Below, one piece after another: positions 1 to 8,490 of a stretch of 64,000 nt of DNA; within the stretch, counting starts at the first letter, position 1; each line of letters starts with the position of its first letter. The stretch spans positions 62,001 to 126,000 of the forward strand of contig NZ_AUBA01000006.1 in the NCBI RefSeq assembly GCF_000429005.1, written 5' to 3'. The translations under genes were made by a program, and so were the position numbers. The notes under the pieces are model-generated. The model had not been told where the DNA came from, did not search any database, and saw nothing but the letters and a program-made list of their open reading frames with translations. The DNA is from Novosphingobium acidiphilum DSM 19966 (lineage in GTDB: Bacteria; Pseudomonadota; Alphaproteobacteria; Sphingomonadales; Sphingomonadaceae).

Positions 1-1
1 A

Positions 2-1162
2 TACCACCAGCGCGATGCGACATATGCGCTGTTCACCGACAACACCTTCCACTTTACCGACAAGCTGAGCTTCAACGGCGGTCTGCGTTATACCTTTGAC
101 GACAAGACCCTGCTGCAGAACAGCAACAACATCGGCGGCGGAGCAGGATGCGGCGCGGCCAACGCGGCGTTCGGCATTCTGAGCCACGTGAACCCCGCGG
201 CTGCAGCCCAGCTGGCCGCGGTCAACGGCACGATGTGCCTGCCGTTCCTCAGCCCCGGCTACAACGATTACGTCAACACCCAGTCCGAATCCGAAAACGT
301 TTTGTCGGGCACGGCCAAACTGGTCTACCGCGCCAACCGCGAACTGCTGCTCTATGCCTCGTATGCGCGCGGCTACAAGGCAGGCGGGTTCAACCTCGAT
401 CGCGTGGAATGCACCGTGGGCACCACCGGCTGCGCACCGGGCAGCGCGGCGGTCAACACCCCGATCAACAACACCGCGTTTGGCGATGAAATCAACAATT
501 CGTTCGAGCTGGGTGAAAAGGCCACGCTGTTCAACCGCAAGCTGCTGCTGAACGCATCGCTGTTCTATCAGAAGTACACGGGTTTCCAGCTGAACACCTT
601 CAACGGTCTGGTGTTCGTCGTCACCTCGGTGCCGTCGGTCATCAGCAAGGGCGTCGATGCCGATTTCGTCTGGATTGCCACCAACGATCTCAGCATCCAG
701 GGCGGGGTGACGTATGCCGACACGCGGTACAATCTGAACGCGGCGCAGCTGGCCACTTTGCAGGCGCAGACCGGTTTCCTGGGCACGGCCAATTCGCGGC
801 TGTCGCTGGCGCCGTTGTGGTCGGCGTCGTTGTCGACGACGTTTACCCAGCCGATTGGCGATACCTACAAGATGCGCTTCAACATCGGCGCGAAGTATTC
901 GTCGGGATACAACACCGGATCCGATCTTGATCCCGGCAAGTACCAGGACGGCTATGTTCTGGCCAATGCACGCATCGCATTTGGCCCGCGGGACGACCAT
1001 TGGGCGCTTGAACTGTGGTCGGAAAACCTGACCAACACCAACTACAAGCAGGTGGCGTTCAACTCCGGGTTCCAGAACGTGCCGACCAACGCCACCGGCG
1101 TGCTCGATGCGTTCCTGGGCGCGCCCCGCACCTTTGGCGCAACGTTCCGCGTAAAGCTCTGA
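2..1162 (+). CDS. TonB-dependent outer-membrane receptor, C-terminal part (5' end outside window)
   Basis: The reading frame is open from the left edge, so only the C-terminal 386 residues or so are present. They are a beta-barrel of alternating short aromatic or hydrophobic strands separated by polar loops. Typical pieces are LRYTFDDK near the start, YASYARGYKAGGFN in the middle (the RGYKAGGFN signature is common in sphingomonad receptors), FELGEKATLFNRKLLLNAS, and a final strand FGATFRVKL. The barrel imports a ligand across the outer membrane using TonB energy. The plug and TonB box lie outside the window and the ligand cannot be told. A strong intrinsic terminator follows 20 nt after the stop, so this is the last gene of its unit. 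Confidence 0.93.
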   Translation, partial: YHQRDATYALFTDNTFHFTDKLSFNGGLRYTFDDKTLLQNSNNIGGGAGCGAANAAFGILSHVNPAAAAQLAAVNGTMCLPFLSPGYNDYVNTQSESENVLSGTAKLVYRANRELLLYASYARGYKAGGFNLDRVECTVGTTGCAPGSAAVNTPINNTAFGDEINNSFELGEKATLFNRKLLLNASLFYQKYTGFQLNTFNGLVFVVTSVPSVISKGVDADFVWIATNDLSIQGGVTYADTRYNLNAAQLATLQAQTGFLGTANSRLSLAPLWSASLSTTFTQPIGDTYKMRFNIGAKYSSGYNTGSDLDPGKYQDGYVLANARIAFGPRDDHWALELWSENLTNTNYKQVAFNSGFQNVPTNATGVLDAFLGAPRTFGATFRVKL

Positions 1163-1182
1163 TCCCGGACTTTTGACGTTTG

Positions 1183-1221
1183 ACGGGCATGATGGCGGCG
1201 ATCGCCATCATGCCCGTTTTT
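1183..1221 (+). terminator. Rho-independent terminator after the TonB receptor
   Basis: There is a perfect 15-bp stem (ACGGGCATGATGGCG pairing with its complement) around a 5-nt loop, followed directly by a run of five T. It sits between the receptor stop and the next gene on the same strand and should separate the two transcription units. Confidence 0.92.
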
Positions 1222-1355
1222 CGTTGTGCAGCCGTCAGTTCCGGCAGGATATCTTCGCAAATTTCGAAATCCGGCGTGCGCATTCTCGAAAGCATGCATT
1301 GTACATTGCGCCCATGCCGGTCCGGGTTCTTCCGCATTACGGGGGTCAGCGGCGT

Positions 1356-2180
1356 ATGAAACTTCAATCGGGCTTGATTGGCGAACAGGCGCTCAATCAT
1401 TATCGTGCAGATGGGTTTGACGGGGCCAGGCAGCAGGCCCTGCCACGGATTTCTGCGATGCAGATGGTGGTGCGCAGCGTGCAGTTGAACGACAAATGCG
1501 TCGAAGCACGCCGCGACTGGATCAGCCGCGTGTTCGAAGCAGTTGAAACCTTTTCGTACCGCGATCAGGACACGCATTATTTTTCCAGCGCAGAGCGCGA
1601 TTTCGACGTGTTCCTGGTGCACGGCGACGATGCCGAACGCATCCGCCAGCTGTTTCTGGCCAATGAAATAGTGCTGCGCCGCAAACTGAAGATCTGCGTC
1701 ATGGCCAGCAGCAATGCCAGGTCGCGCGCCACCGTGCTGAAAAGCGGTTGCGACGATGTGTTCGACATCACCCGGGTCAATCCGCAGGAAGCGATCGCGC
1801 GCATGCACGGCATGTTTGCACGCTATGAAGCCAGCCTGGGGTCATGCGATCTGCTGAAATGTCAGGAAAATCTGGCCAGGATCCTGTTCGGCGGCCGCAA
1901 GCTGACGCAAAAGAGCCAGGCGCTGTTTTTCGTGCTGATGAAAAACTATGGCAAAAAGCTGAAATTTTACAACATCAAGGTCAATTCGGGCATCGCCGAT
2001 ATCCCGATGACCGACAGTCGTATCCAGGCGCTGGCCAAATATCTGTCGAAACAGATCGGCTGCGGGTTCAAGATCGAAATGGTGTCCGACAGCGAATGTC
2101 GGCTGGTGCTGGACCAAGCCAAGATATCGGCGTTCAGCCTGGGGCTTGAGGCGCAGATCCGGGCGATCCGTTATGTTTGA
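1356..2180 (+). CDS. Atypical orphan response regulator (paralogue 1), degenerate receiver plus winged helix
   Basis: This 274-aa protein has two parts. Residues ~50-155 look like a CheY-type receiver: the strand FDVFLVHGDD sits where the phospho-acceptor Asp would be, then KICVMASSNAR and GCDDVFDI. No Asp is seen at the phosphorylation point, and the conserved Lys-Pro near the domain end is replaced. Residues ~175-255 resemble an OmpR/PhoB winged helix (KLTQKSQALFFVLMKN, then SRIQALAKYLSKQIG, then a beta hairpin). It is therefore probably a DNA-binding regulator that works without phosphorylation. I chose the ATG after GGGGGT because the resulting length matches its paralogue 1.3 kb downstream, which has the same DTHYFSSA motif. 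No kinase gene is adjacent. A longer ORF starting at 1173 is possible but lacks a good ribosome site. Confidence 0.8.
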   Translation: MKLQSGLIGEQALNHYRADGFDGARQQALPRISAMQMVVRSVQLNDKCVEARRDWISRVFEAVETFSYRDQDTHYFSSAERDFDVFLVHGDDAERIRQLFLANEIVLRRKLKICVMASSNARSRATVLKSGCDDVFDITRVNPQEAIARMHGMFARYEASLGSCDLLKCQENLARILFGGRKLTQKSQALFFVLMKNYGKKLKFYNIKVNSGIADIPMTDSRIQALAKYLSKQIGCGFKIEMVSDSECRLVLDQAKISAFSLGLEAQIRAIRYV

Positions 2181-2371
2181 AGCGCGGACCGGCCGCGCGC
2201 GGCAGGGCCAGGGTTCCGGTTTGGCGTGGTTTGCAATCTTGCGACAATTCTGACACATTTGCCCCGCAGGCCTTGAAATGCGTCGGGGTGCGTGCTTTAA
2301 CTAAAGTTAGACAATTGTAATCACCTGCATTGGCCGGTGGACCGATTGATCCGTGGGACGAGGGCAGGCCG

Positions 2372-3343
2372 ATGCCGCTCATTCGAATGCCGTTCGGCGC
2401 CTCCGGCGCCCAGGCCGTATCGCGTCTGCGCGATGCCGCGGACATGATGGCCAATCTGATGCCCGATCTGACCATCGACAGTGCCCCCGGGCGCAAACCG
2501 TTCGCGATGAAACTGGCGCACCAGGTAATCGGCGATCTGGACGTGGTTGCACATGTGTCCACGCCCGCGCGCTGGCAGGTCGACCGCGCCAGCGGCTGGG
2601 TGTTGAAGGTGCCGATGTCGGGTTCGATCCTGCTGGAATGCGATGCCCGCGCGTTCCGATTGCATGCAGGCCACCGGGCCATGCTGATCCCGCCGGTGCC
2701 GCGCCGGGTCGAACGCAGCGCCGGCGCGTTGGTCAATGCGCTGGTCGATCCGGTACGGCTGAACCGCACGTGCGCCGCGATCCTGGGCGATGATCCCGCA
2801 ACCGACTGGATCGGCGAACGCGTTCACGCGCTGGAACTTGATCGCGTGCGCGGCGCCTTTGGCGTGTTTGAACATATCTGCGGGCTGATCGATGTGGCCG
2901 CGCGCCAGCCCGGGCTGGCCGCGATCCTGTCGCTGGATGACTTGTGTTATCGCTGGCTGGCGATTGCGCTGGTTACAGGCGATCAACTGCCCGCTTCGCA
3001 CCGCGAACCCGATGGCCGGACCGCGCGGATCGACGTGCTGTGCGACATGGTCCGTTCTGCGCGCGAACAGCCGCTGACTCTGACCGAAATGGAGCAGGTT
3101 ACCGGATTGGGGCGGCGCGCATTGCAAAAGGCGTTTCACGTAAAGTTCGGAATTTCGCCGATGGAATGGCAGCGCCGCGAACGCATGGGCATGGCCCGCT
3201 CGATGCTGCAGGCGGCAGAACCCGGCAAAACGATCACCGAGGTGGCCCACGCCATGGGATTTTCGTCATCGGCGGCGTTCGCGACGCTGTACAAGCGGTA
3301 TTTCAAGGAAACGCCGTCGGAAACGCTGAACCCGCCGCGATGA
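2372..3343 (+). CDS. AraC-family transcriptional regulator
   Basis: This 323-aa protein has an N-terminal sensing region of the AraC-binding-like (cupin-related) type over residues ~25-180 and a C-terminal AraC/XylS double helix-turn-helix over residues ~215-320. In the C-terminal part I see MEQVTGLGRRALQKAF, FGISPMEWQRRERM and ITEVAHAMGFSSSAAFATLY, which is the classic second HTH. The start at MPLIRMPFG is preferred because AGGGC lies just upstream; a TTG 42 nt earlier is the alternative. Such proteins usually activate adjacent catabolic or uptake genes. It lies between two paralogous atypical response regulators on the same strand, so these three may form one regulatory unit. The inducer is unknown. 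Confidence 0.9.
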   Translation: MPLIRMPFGASGAQAVSRLRDAADMMANLMPDLTIDSAPGRKPFAMKLAHQVIGDLDVVAHVSTPARWQVDRASGWVLKVPMSGSILLECDARAFRLHAGHRAMLIPPVPRRVERSAGALVNALVDPVRLNRTCAAILGDDPATDWIGERVHALELDRVRGAFGVFEHICGLIDVAARQPGLAAILSLDDLCYRWLAIALVTGDQLPASHREPDGRTARIDVLCDMVRSAREQPLTLTEMEQVTGLGRRALQKAFHVKFGISPMEWQRRERMGMARSMLQAAEPGKTITEVAHAMGFSSSAAFATLYKRYFKETPSETLNPPR

Positions 3344-3353
3344 CGATTTTTTA

Positions 3354-3396
3354 AAACGTTAATTCGCATTTTTGAACGCGCAAACGTTTGAATTCG
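3354..3396. promoter_or_regulatory. Direct repeat upstream of the second atypical regulator
   Basis: Two near-identical AT-rich motifs, AAACGTTAATTCG and AAACGTTTGAATTCG, are spaced 28 bp start to start in the gap before the paralogue 2 gene, in an otherwise GC-rich region. The spacing is close to three helical turns, which suits two bound protein dimers on one face of the DNA. Which protein binds is unknown; the two atypical regulators are candidates. Confidence 0.45.
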
Positions 3397-3438
3397 TCCA
3401 TGTCGTTGTCTGCAAGGGGAATTTGTCAGGACACGACG

Positions 3439-4254
3439 ATGGCTACGAGGGCATTGCATCACACAGAGTTTTTCGCACTGAATTCGGTCATGCGCCGGCG
3501 CGAACATGCACCGGCACCGCGCATCGGGCGCGAACAGATATTGGCGCGTTGCGTGCAGGTACACGACAGGTCTGTCGAACTGCGCCGCGTGTGGATCATG
3601 CAAGTATTTGCTTCACCGGAATTTTATGCATTCCGCGATTCAGATACGCATTACTTTTCCAGCGCGGATCGGGATTACGACGCGGTGGTGATCAGCGGGG
3701 ACGACGTGGAACGTCTTCGCCAGATGCTGGTCGCCAATGCGGCCATGCTGCGCCGCAAATTGACGATCTGTGTCATGGCCAGCAGCACCGCGCGCACGCG
3801 CGCAATCCTGTTGAAGGCGGGTTGCGATGATGTCGTCGACATCAACCGGGTTGACCCGCAAGAGGCGATTGCGCGGTTTACCACCATGTTTGCCCGCCAC
3901 ACCGCGGCCTTGCGCGTGCACGATCGCCGGCAGCTGTGCGACAATGTGGTGCGCGCGTTGTACAGCCGCGGGAACATCACCCGGCGCAGCCAGATCCTGC
4001 TGGAACACCTGGTTAGGAATTATGGTAAATTCGTAAGGTTTTCGCACCTCAAGCAGCATTTCGACATCAATCATGAACCGGTGTCGGATATCCGCATCCG
4101 TTCGATGATCCGTTACCTGTCAAAACACATCGGCCAGGGTTTCCGGATTGAAATCCTGCCCGGCGACGAATGCCGGCTGACCATCGATCGCGATTGCACC
4201 GCGCCGGTCCATCTCGATCTGGAACGGCAGATCCGATCAATCCGGTTCGACTGA
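3439..4254 (+). CDS. Atypical orphan response regulator (paralogue 2)
   Basis: This 271-aa protein is clearly homologous along its length to the regulator encoded 1.3 kb upstream. Shared stretches include DTHYFSSA, ICVMASS-AR, L-K-GCDDV-DI-RV-PQEAIAR and a C-terminal YLSKxIGxGFxIE. The receiver-like strand reads YDAVVISGDD and again lacks the phospho-acceptor Asp at the expected place. The C-terminal winged helix covers residues ~170-250. The ATG with AGGA eight bases upstream was chosen; an in-frame ATG 51 nt earlier is possible. The gene converges on the aldo/keto reductase with only 5 nt between the stops. Function beyond DNA binding is not known. Confidence 0.8.
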   Translation: MATRALHHTEFFALNSVMRRREHAPAPRIGREQILARCVQVHDRSVELRRVWIMQVFASPEFYAFRDSDTHYFSSADRDYDAVVISGDDVERLRQMLVANAAMLRRKLTICVMASSTARTRAILLKAGCDDVVDINRVDPQEAIARFTTMFARHTAALRVHDRRQLCDNVVRALYSRGNITRRSQILLEHLVRNYGKFVRFSHLKQHFDINHEPVSDIRIRSMIRYLSKHIGQGFRIEILPGDECRLTIDRDCTAPVHLDLERQIRSIRFD

Positions 4255-4259
4255 GCCGA

Positions 4260-5120
4260 TCACAGCGTATCGAGCATGGCCATGGTGGCGGCATCAAGAT
4301 CGATGTCGGCCACCGCCAGGTTCTGCGCCAGGTGCGCCAGCGATGCTGTGCCGGTGATCAGCAGGATATTGGGGCTGCGGTGCAGCAACCACGCCTGTGC
4401 CACCTGCATCGGCGTGGCGCCCAGGTCTTGCGCGATGCAGTTCAGCCGTTCCGATTGCAGCGGGTTGAACCCGCCCAGCGGAAAAAACGGCACATAGGCG
4501 ATGCCATCGGCGGCCAGCTGGTCGATCAGCGCATCGTCATGGCGATGCACGATGTTGTACATGTTCTGCACGCACACGATCGGGCAGATCGCGCGTGCCT
4601 CGGCCACCTGCGCCGGGGTCACGTTGCTGACCCCGATATGCCGGATCAGGCCCTGCTGCTGCAGTTGCGCCAAGGCGTCGACTTGCGCGGCAATCGATCC
4701 TTCGGCGGGGCCGTGGTTGCTGAACATCGCGCGAAAATTCACCACCTCGATCCGGTCGAGCCCCAGATTGCGCAGATTGTCGTGCACGCCCCGGGTCAAT
4801 TCGTCGGGCGTAATCGCGGGCAGCCAAGATGCATCATCGCCGCGCCGCGCGCCCAGCTTGGTCACCAGCACCAGGTCATCGGGATAGGGGGCCAGTGCTT
4901 CGCGGATCAGGCGATTGGTCACGTGCGGACCATAGAAATCGCTGGTGTCGATATGGTTCACACCCGCAGCGACAGCCGCGCGCAGCACCGCCAGCGCGGT
5001 GGCATGATCCTTGGGCGGGCCGAACACGCCGGGCCCGGCCAGTTGCATCGCGCCATAGCCGACGCGGCGGACGGTGCGATCGCCCAGCAGGCAGGTTCGG
5101 GTCACAGGGGTTGCGGACAT
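4260..5120 (-). CDS. Aldo/keto reductase
   Basis: This 286-aa NADPH-dependent oxidoreductase has the (beta/alpha)8 aldo/keto reductase fold. The active-site Asp and Tyr are in DTSDFYGPH and the Lys in LVTKLG. At the usual catalytic His position the protein has a VVNFRAM stretch instead of the LxxH motif, as in YdbC-like members. The cofactor end is seen in IRHIGVSN and, near the C-terminus, LLITGTASLAHLAQN. The start codon overlaps the stop of the upstream TetR gene by one base (TGATG), so the two are translationally coupled and this reductase belongs to the repressor's regulon. The substrate is probably a reactive carbonyl, but none can be named. Confidence 0.9.
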   Translation of the reverse strand: MSATPVTRTCLLGDRTVRRVGYGAMQLAGPGVFGPPKDHATALAVLRAAVAAGVNHIDTSDFYGPHVTNRLIREALAPYPDDLVLVTKLGARRGDDASWLPAITPDELTRGVHDNLRNLGLDRIEVVNFRAMFSNHGPAEGSIAAQVDALAQLQQQGLIRHIGVSNVTPAQVAEARAICPIVCVQNMYNIVHRHDDALIDQLAADGIAYVPFFPLGGFNPLQSERLNCIAQDLGATPMQVAQAWLLHRSPNILLITGTASLAHLAQNLAVADIDLDAATMAMLDTL

Positions 5121-5782
5121 CAGGGTGTTCCCATCATTGATCGTGTGTCGGGATCGCGCGGCACCAGGCCGTGCACGAAGATATGCGCGGCATGGCGCGC
5201 GTGATGATCGATCTCGTCGGGATCGGGCGCAGGCAACAGGCCCGAGGAAAAGCGCAAGTGCCGATCGCCGCGCAGCATGCCCAGAAATTGTCCCGCGGCC
5301 AGTATCACATCGTCGCACGCAATCCGGCCGCGCGCGACAAACCGGGACAGCGTGGCGCCCAGTTCGTCGAGCACCGCATCGGGCCCGGCGCGAAAGAATG
5401 CCTGGGCCAGTTCGGGAAAACGGCCGCCTTCGCTCTGGATCAGGCGATGCACATCGAGCGCCTGGGGTTCGTAGATCTTGATCAGGAACCGCGCGCCGAA
5501 TCCGGCCAGCAGCGTTTCCAGATCATCGCTGTCGCTGCTGCGCAGATCGCGCAACGGGGCCAGCACGCGTTCGCAGCGCTGTTGCATGACCGCCTCGAAC
5601 AGCTGGTCTTTCGACGGGAAGTATTTGTAAAGCGTGGCCTTTGACCCACCCAACCGGCCGGCGATGGTCGACATCGAGGTGGCGCCATAACCCTCTTGGG
5701 CAAAGGCTTCGGCTGCGACCGCGATGATGCTATCGCGGCGCTCTTCGGGGCAGGAACGGGTTAGCCTGACGCTAGTGACCAT
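5120..5782 (-). CDS. TetR-family repressor of the efflux operon
   Basis: This 220-aa protein has an N-terminal TetR helix-turn-helix over residues ~12-58 (ATSMSTIAGRLGGSKATLYKYF, where the TLYKYF recognition-helix end is diagnostic) and a C-terminal ligand-binding/dimer region of the TetR_C type with LDVHRLIQSEGGRFPEL. It is divergent from the three-gene efflux operon, and two copies of a shared motif lie between them, one over its own start codon. This suggests it represses itself, the coupled reductase and the pump until a drug-like ligand binds. The ATG at 5782 was chosen over an in-frame GTG nine bases earlier. Confidence 0.92.
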   Translation of the reverse strand: MVTSVRLTRSCPEERRDSIIAVAAEAFAQEGYGATSMSTIAGRLGGSKATLYKYFPSKDQLFEAVMQQRCERVLAPLRDLRSSDSDDLETLLAGFGARFLIKIYEPQALDVHRLIQSEGGRFPELAQAFFRAGPDAVLDELGATLSRFVARGRIACDDVILAAGQFLGMLRGDRHLRFSSGLLPAPDPDEIDHHARHAAHIFVHGLVPRDPDTRSMMGTP

Positions 5783-5790
5783 CCCGTACA
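5773..5790. promoter_or_regulatory. Candidate TetR operator, site A (over the tetR start)
   Basis: The site reads TAGTGACC-N5-GTACA and covers the tetR start codon. The same pattern with the same 5-nt spacer occurs 59 bp away in front of the efflux operon. Binding here would give autorepression. Confidence 0.55.
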
Positions 5791-5831
5791 CTTAGCGCTT
5801 GACAGGGTCGCGTCAAGCATGACATCCGCTT

Positions 5832-5849
5832 TAGTGACCGATCGGTACA
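5832..5849. promoter_or_regulatory. Candidate TetR operator, site B (efflux side)
   Basis: This second TAGTGACC-N5-GTACA copy has the perfect dyad ACCGATCGGT (5837-5846) at its centre, extended as TGNACCGATCGGTNCA. It lies 20 bp upstream of the outer-membrane lipoprotein start, overlapping where the promoter or leader should be. A TTGACA at 5799-5804 may be the -35 of the rightward promoter. Confidence 0.65.
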
Positions 5850-5869
5850 GTTTTTTTCCCGGAGCCCAG

Positions 5870-7315
5870 ATGCCCAGCCTTGATTTCCGTCGCCGGTCCG
5901 GCGCGATCTGCGCGCCGCTGGTATTGCCAGTGATCGCGTGCCTGTTGCTTGGTGCCTGTTCGGTGCCGCCGCCGATGGCCGCGGCACCTGCCTTGCGCCA
6001 CGCCGAAACGATTGCCGCCGACAGCCTGAACGGGGCCGAAGCGGCCGCGTGGCCCGATGAAAACTGGTGGCGCGACTATGGCGACGCGCAATTGTCGCTG
6101 CTGATCGAAGAGGCGATCAAGGGTTCGCCCGATCTGGCGCAGGCGTCGGCACGGCTGCGCGTGGCCGAAGGCTATGCGCGCAGCGCGCATGCCGCGCTGT
6201 TGCCCACCGCGTCGCTTGGCGGCAACGCGGGCGAGCTTCGCGAAAGTTACAACCAGGGCATTCCGCCGGCCTTTGTGCCCCATGGCTGGAATGACACCGG
6301 CGCAGCGCAAGCCAATGCCGGCTTTGACCTCGACCTGTTCGGGCGCAACCATGCGGCGCTGCGCGCGGCAACCTCCGAACGCGTGGCGGCAATGATCGAG
6401 GCGCGCGCCGCAAGGCTGGCGCTGGCGACGTCGGTGGCCGCTGCCTATGCCGATCTGGGCCGGCAGACGGCGCTGCGCGATGTGGCCGCACGCGGTGTAA
6501 GCGTGCGCCAGGAAACCGCAGATCTGGTCACCCGGCGCGTGCGCAACGGGATTGGCACGCGGGCCGAACAACGCCAGGCCGAAGCCGACGTGCCGGTGGC
6601 GCGCGCCAGTCTGGCCGCGGCCGAACAGGCGTTGATGCTGACGCGCAACCGGCTTGCCGCTTTGCTGGGGGCAGGGCCCGACCGTGCCGCCACGATCACC
6701 CCGCCCGCATCGGCGCAATTCCGCATGGTCGCGCTGCCGCAACGGCTGGCGCTTGATCTGGTGGGGCGTCGCGCCGATATCGCGGCCGCCCGTGCGCGGG
6801 CAGAGGCGGCGGCGGCACGCGTGGGCGCGGCGCGTGCAGCCTATTTTCCCGATATCAACCTGATCGGATTTCTGGGCGTGCAATCGCTGGGCCTGGCCAA
6901 TCTGACCGCGACGGGTTCACAGGCCGGTCAGGCGCAGGCCGCGATCAGCCTGCCGCTGTTTTCGGGTGGCCGGCTGGCGGGTGAGTATCGCGCCGCCCGC
7001 GGCACGTATGACGAGGCGGTGGCGCGGTATGACGAAACGCTGGTGCAGGCGGTGCGCGAAGTGGCCGATGCCGCAGCCGGGCAACAGGCGCTGGCGATCG
7101 AACTGACCGCCGCGCAAGAGGCGGTGACCCGCTCGGAAGAGGCGTTTGACCTGGCCAAACGGCGCTATGCCGGGGGCCTGGCGGGCTATCTGACCGTGCT
7201 GTCGGCCGAAGACGCGCTGTTGCGCAATCGCCAGTTGCTGGCCGATTGCCAGGGCCGGGTGCTGCTGGTGCGGGTGGATCTGGTCCGCGCACTGGGCGGC
7301 GGTTTCCGCGCCTGA
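5870..7315 (+). CDS. NodT/OprM-family outer-membrane efflux lipoprotein
   Basis: This 481-aa protein is the outer-membrane channel of a tripartite exporter. The signal peptide ends in a lipobox (LLLGAC, Cys ~30), followed by the two OEP repeats: WWRDYGDAQLSLLIEEAI and SPDLAQASARLRVAEG in the first, RRADIAAARARAEAAAARVG and SLGLANLTATGSQAG in the second. Long alanine-rich helices forming the periplasmic barrel fill the rest. The start is set by GGAG five bases upstream. It heads an operon with an HlyD adaptor and an EmrB-type pump, under a divergent TetR repressor, so the complex likely exports drugs or other toxic compounds from the inner membrane to the outside. Confidence 0.93.
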   Translation: MPSLDFRRRSGAICAPLVLPVIACLLLGACSVPPPMAAAPALRHAETIAADSLNGAEAAAWPDENWWRDYGDAQLSLLIEEAIKGSPDLAQASARLRVAEGYARSAHAALLPTASLGGNAGELRESYNQGIPPAFVPHGWNDTGAAQANAGFDLDLFGRNHAALRAATSERVAAMIEARAARLALATSVAAAYADLGRQTALRDVAARGVSVRQETADLVTRRVRNGIGTRAEQRQAEADVPVARASLAAAEQALMLTRNRLAALLGAGPDRAATITPPASAQFRMVALPQRLALDLVGRRADIAAARARAEAAAARVGAARAAYFPDINLIGFLGVQSLGLANLTATGSQAGQAQAAISLPLFSGGRLAGEYRAARGTYDEAVARYDETLVQAVREVADAAAGQQALAIELTAAQEAVTRSEEAFDLAKRRYAGGLAGYLTVLSAEDALLRNRQLLADCQGRVLLVRVDLVRALGGGFRA

Positions 7316-7357
7316 ACCTTCATTTTCATCAATTTTTTGCCGGGATACGCGACTGCC

Positions 7358-8476
7358 ATGGCCGACACTGACGCCACACACGATAAAAACCCCACGCGCA
7401 AGCGCGCCTTTTTGCTGTTCGGCGCTGCGCTGGGCGTGGTTGCGCTGGGCTGGCTGGGATACCAGTGGGCCCAAGGCGCGCGCTATGTCGAAACCGACGA
7501 CGCTTATGTCAACGCGGAAGTCGCCGCGGTAACCCCGCTGACCGGCGGGGCCGTTACCGATGTGCGCGTCAGCAACACGCAGGCCGTGCATCGCGGCGAT
7601 GTCCTGGTGGTGATCGATCCGACCGATGCGCGCCTGGCGCTGGCCTCGGCCGAGGCCGGCTATGCCAGCGCGGTGCGCCATGTAAAGCAGATCCTGGCCA
7701 CCGGCGGCGCGCTTGGCGCCACGGTGGGCGAACGCGCCGCCGATATCGACCGGATGCGCGCGCAAGTGTCGATTGCCGAAGCCGATCTGGCGCGCGCGCG
7801 GATCGATCTGACCCGGCGCGAGGCGCTGGCCGCCGATGGCGGCGTGTCGGGCGAAGAACTGAGCTCGGCGCGCAACGGCTTTGCCGCAGCGCAGGGCAAT
7901 CTGGCGGCGGCGCGCGCGGGCCTGGCCCAGGCGCAGGCCGCACGCGGCGCGGCGCACGGGCAGGTCACGGCCAATGATGCGCTGGTTTCGGGCACGTCTG
8001 TCGACACCAATCCCGATGTGCTGGCGGCCAAGGCCAAGCTGGATCAGGCGCGGATCGATCTGGAACGCACCGTGGTGCGCGCGCCCGTCGACGGAGTGGT
8101 CACCCAGCGCAATGTGCAACTGGGCCAGCGGGTCAGCGCGGGCGCCACGCTGATGACGATCGTCCCGGTCGATCAGGCCTATGTCGATGCCAATTTCAAG
8201 GAAAGCCAGCTGCGCGGCGTAAAGCCCGGACAGCCGGTTGAACTGACCGCCGACATCTATGGCGGCAAGGTCGTCTATCATGGCCGTGTCGCAGGCTTTT
8301 CGGGCGGCACCGGTTCGGCGCTGGCGGTCATTCCGGCGCAGAACGCCACGGGCAACTGGATCAAGGTGGTGCAGCGTCTGCCGGTGCGGATTGCGCTCGA
8401 TCGGCAGGAACTGGCCCGGCATCCGCTGCGCATGGGTCTGTCGGTGGACGCCACCATCGACACCAAGGGCAACTGA
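7358..8476 (+). CDS. HlyD/EmrA-type periplasmic adaptor
   Basis: This 372-aa membrane fusion protein has one N-terminal transmembrane helix (residues ~14-35), then the lipoyl half-motif YVETDDAYVNAEVAAVTPLTGG. A long coiled-coil hairpin follows (residues ~90-200, Ala/Arg/Gln-rich), then the second lipoyl half with RAPVDGVVTQRNVQLGQRV and a beta-barrel domain ending in GLSVDATIDT. It bridges the EmrB-like pump and the outer-membrane lipoprotein encoded on either side. The ATG at 7358 gives the usual EmrA start; a TTG seven codons earlier is less likely. Confidence 0.93.
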   Translation: MADTDATHDKNPTRKRAFLLFGAALGVVALGWLGYQWAQGARYVETDDAYVNAEVAAVTPLTGGAVTDVRVSNTQAVHRGDVLVVIDPTDARLALASAEAGYASAVRHVKQILATGGALGATVGERAADIDRMRAQVSIAEADLARARIDLTRREALAADGGVSGEELSSARNGFAAAQGNLAAARAGLAQAQAARGAAHGQVTANDALVSGTSVDTNPDVLAAKAKLDQARIDLERTVVRAPVDGVVTQRNVQLGQRVSAGATLMTIVPVDQAYVDANFKESQLRGVKPGQPVELTADIYGGKVVYHGRVAGFSGGTGSALAVIPAQNATGNWIKVVQRLPVRIALDRQELARHPLRMGLSVDATIDTKGN

Positions 8477-8490
8477 AGGAGCACGACGCG

